Source of the DNA: Oscillospiraceae bacterium
Lineage (GTDB): Bacteria > Bacillota > Clostridia > Oscillospirales > Acutalibacteraceae
Direction: 5' to 3'
DNA length: 5,835 bases
Assembly (NCBI GenBank): GCA_019422905.1
Contig: JAHZCM010000030.1
Span: 14,333-20,167, forward strand
Shown: positions 3,833-5,835 of the stretch, one piece after another
Layout of the letters: each line of letters starts with the position of its first letter
How positions within the stretch are numbered: position 1 is the first letter of the stretch
Made by a program: the position numbers and the translations under genes
The notes under the pieces: generated by a model
The model's database searches: none
Told to the model about the DNA's origin: nothing
Seen by the model: only the letters and a program-made list of their open reading frames with translations

Positions 3833-5835
3833 TTACTGCACTCTCCGCAGCAATTTCCAATCGATTTCCGCGCCTGCGCGCACAAAGAGCGGCAGCGTTT
3901 CAAGCGGCGCCGCGCAGGTCACCTGCTGCCCGCCGTTCAAGGTCCTTCCGGTTTCGACATCGACCCAAGCCGCGCCTGCCGGCAGATAAACCGTCTTTTC
4001 CGTGCAGCCCGCATACGCGACGGGCGAAACCAGAATATCCGGTCCGAACATATAGGTATCCCGGTGATCCCATGCCTGCGGATCCTCCGGGAAGTCGAAA
4101 AACAGAGGCCGCATCACCGGCGTGCCGTCCGCATGGCAGCGCGCCATCTGCGCTTTGATATACGGGCGCAGGCGCTCCCGCATCCGCATATAGGATTCCA
4201 GAATCGGATACGCCGCTTCGCCGAAGCTCCAAACCTCGTTTGCTGCGCCGCTTGGCGCCATGCCGCCGCCAAGCTCCGCGGAAAGCGGCTCACCCTCCGG
4301 CGAGCGCACGCCGTGCAGGCGGAACACCGGGCAGAAAACGCCGTACTGGAACCAGCGCACCAGAAGCTCGCGGAATGCGGGATCGTCCGGATTGCCGCCG
4401 ACAAAGCCGCCGATGTCCGTCGTCCACCACGGGATGCCCGCCATCGCCATATGCTGCCCGGCAACGATCTGGCGGCGCATCGTCTCAAAATCGGAGACGA
4501 TATCGCCCGACCAGACGAGCGTGCCGATCCGCTGGCTGCCGGCCCATGCGCAGCGCTCCAGTGTGATGATCTCCGTTTCGCCCTCCGCCCGCAGGCCGTC
4601 GTATACCATTTTACCGTACATAAACGGATAGATGTTCGCCGCCTGTGCGCCGGGCCCCGCCGCATAGCGGAAGTTATCCTGCTGGTACGGGATACTCTCC
4701 GGCTCCGCCGCATCCAGCCAGTAATTTTTGATGCCGCAGTCATAATAGCTGCGCTTGATCTTATCCCACACGAAGTCCCGCGCTTCCGGGTTTGTCGCAT
4801 CGAAGAACGTCTCGTAGCCGCTGCATTCGAGCATCGTCCGCGCACCGCGGTCCGTATGTACGATATATCCCTTTTCGATCATCTCCGCATAGTACGGGCT
4901 GCGCGGGTCTACCGTCGGCCAGACCGAAACGAACAGGCGGATGCCCATCTTCTCCAGCTCCCGCACCATGCCTGCGGGGTCGGGCCAGTATTTTTTGTCG
5001 AAGTCCCACACGCCCTGATTCGGCCAGTGGAAGAAATCGATGATGATTACCGAAATCGGCAGCCCGCGGCGCTTGTATTCCCGCGCGACCGAAAGCAGCT
5101 CCTCCTGCGTCTGATACCGGCACTTGCACTGCCAGAAGCCCGTCGCGAAATCCGGCATGGCGCTCGGCAGACCGGTTGCAAGCGCATAGCGGTGCATGAT
5201 CTCCGCCGGCGTATCGCCGGCCGTCACCCAGTAGTCCATCTGCGGCGTCGCGTCCGCACGCCACTCCGTGCGGTTTGTGCCGAACGCCGCCGTGCCGACG
5301 GCCGGGTTGTTCCAAAGGAAGCCGTAGCCGCGATCCGAAAGATAAAACGGGATGCTGACCTGCGCGTTCCGGTGCGCAAGCTCGAGCACCGCGCCTTTTA
5401 GATTAAAAATCTCCTGCTGATACTGCCCCATGCCGAAGAGCTTTTCCTCGGGGTCGGATTCAAACCGGACGGTAAGCGCATACCCGCCGCCCGGAACCGG
5501 CTTAAAGTCGCGCGCAGGAATCATCAGCGCGCTGAAATTGGTCCCGCGCACCGTGCGGTCGCGGACAAACTCCTGGAGCAGCGTCCTTCCGTCCGCATTT
5601 TGGATGGTCACACGCCCGTTCTCCTGCACATAGGCGCGCAGCTTTTCATTGATCAGGCAAAGCGCCTGCAGGCCGTCCAGCACGGTTTCTTCAATCTGAA
5701 CCGCGCAGTCCTCCGGCGGCAAAAGCGCCCAATCCGGCGCGCAGCCGATTTCCTGCATCCGCACAGCGCGCACACGCACGCTGTCGGCGCCCCATGGCTC
5801 GACCTGTAAGGTTTCGCCGTCGTATGTCCACAGAA
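3833..5835 (-). CDS. Glycoside hydrolase family 31 alpha-glycosidase (5' end beyond window)
   Basis: About 666 residues are visible and the frame is still open at the right edge. The sequence before 5779 (TYDGETLQVEPWG...VRVRA) is the typical GH31 N-terminal beta-sandwich, so the GTG at 5779 is not the start and only a short N-terminus is missing. Markers in order are FGMGQYQQ, IIIDFFHWPNQGVWDFD with YWPDP at the start of the barrel, YWLDAAEPE with the likely nucleophile Asp (codon 4714-4712), and VWSGDIVSDFE with the likely acid/base Asp (codon 4504-4502), 70 residues apart as expected. The RLHGVRSPEGEP segment and a C-terminal beta-sandwich ending at FVRAGAEIDW follow. GH31 enzymes cleave alpha-glucosides, alpha-xylosides and related links by a retaining mechanism. 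The DFFHWP and DAAEPE motifs lean to the alpha-xylosidase/YicI side, but the substrate is not proven. No secretion signal can be judged because the N-terminus is missing. It is the first visible gene of the operon. Confidence 0.93.
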   Translation of the reverse strand, partial: LWTYDGETLQVEPWGADSVRVRAVRMQEIGCAPDWALLPPEDCAVQIEETVLDGLQALCLINEKLRAYVQENGRVTIQNADGRTLLQEFVRDRTVRGTNFSALMIPARDFKPVPGGGYALTVRFESDPEEKLFGMGQYQQEIFNLKGAVLELAHRNAQVSIPFYLSDRGYGFLWNNPAVGTAAFGTNRTEWRADATPQMDYWVTAGDTPAEIMHRYALATGLPSAMPDFATGFWQCKCRYQTQEELLSVAREYKRRGLPISVIIIDFFHWPNQGVWDFDKKYWPDPAGMVRELEKMGIRLFVSVWPTVDPRSPYYAEMIEKGYIVHTDRGARTMLECSGYETFFDATNPEARDFVWDKIKRSYYDCGIKNYWLDAAEPESIPYQQDNFRYAAGPGAQAANIYPFMYGKMVYDGLRAEGETEIITLERCAWAGSQRIGTLVWSGDIVSDFETMRRQIVAGQHMAMAGIPWWTTDIGGFVGGNPDDPAFRELLVRWFQYGVFCPVFRLHGVRSPEGEPLSAELGGGMAPSGAANEVWSFGEAAYPILESYMRMRERLRPYIKAQMARCHADGTPVMRPLFFDFPEDPQAWDHRDTYMFGPDILVSPVAYAGCTEKTVYLPAGAAWVDVETGRTLNGGQQVTCAAPLETLPLFVRAGAEIDWKLLRRVQ

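Noticed and set aside
3814..3903. Longer start for the Gfo/Idh gene at 3903
   Set aside because: The extra 30 residues are Cys/Arg-rich and overlap the GH31 C-terminus, while the Rossmann fold begins right after the ATG at 3813, which has a near-perfect ribosome binding site.
2923..5401. Long + strand open frames opposite the Gfo/Idh and GH31 genes
   Set aside because: They are rich in Arg, Ala and His, lack domain motifs, and lie antisense to genes with clear catalytic motifs; such frames are common in GC-rich coding DNA.

Overview
The window looks like chromosomal DNA from a GC-rich member of the Clostridia, possibly a gut Oscillospirales-type bacterium. The grounds are strong AGGAGG-type ribosome binding sites, sigma-A-like promoters, intrinsic terminators with T-tracts, a short XRE regulator paired with a small membrane protein, and a sugar operon of GH31, Gfo/Idh/MocA and ThuA-like genes. 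The taxonomic call is inference, because no rRNA or marker gene is present.

Left part, + strand: bases 1-191 are an AT-rich leader with overlapping inverted repeats and a TATAAT box. They precede a 207-residue metallo-beta-lactamase-fold hydrolase (192-815), which ends in a terminator-like hairpin near 858-907. Next comes a two-gene module, a 67-residue XRE-type DNA-binding protein (1034-1237) and a small protein with four predicted membrane segments (1363-1815). Its promoter carries three copies of TTTGCAAAG spaced exactly 23 bp apart: upstream of the -35, between -35 and -10, and at the expected start of transcription. The module ends in a strong intrinsic terminator at 1842-1881.

Right part, - strand: three closely spaced genes read toward the left edge in the order GH31 glycosidase (runs off the right edge, ends at 3833), Gfo/Idh/MocA oxidoreductase (3813-2740) and ThuA-like protein (2714-1935). 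Gaps are 19 and 25 bp, each holding a clear ribosome binding site, so this is almost certainly one operon. In the known ThuA/ThuB pair a Gfo/Idh dehydrogenase and a ThuA protein work together on disaccharides through 3-keto sugars. Adding a GH31 alpha-glycosidase suggests a catabolic unit for an alpha-linked sugar, but the substrate cannot be read from the sequence. The two halves converge at 1816-1934, a short gap rich in hairpins.

The most distinctive features are the 23-bp-phased operator array on the XRE/membrane module and the GH31-Gfo/Idh-ThuA gene set. No mobile element, CRISPR array, tRNA or rRNA was seen.
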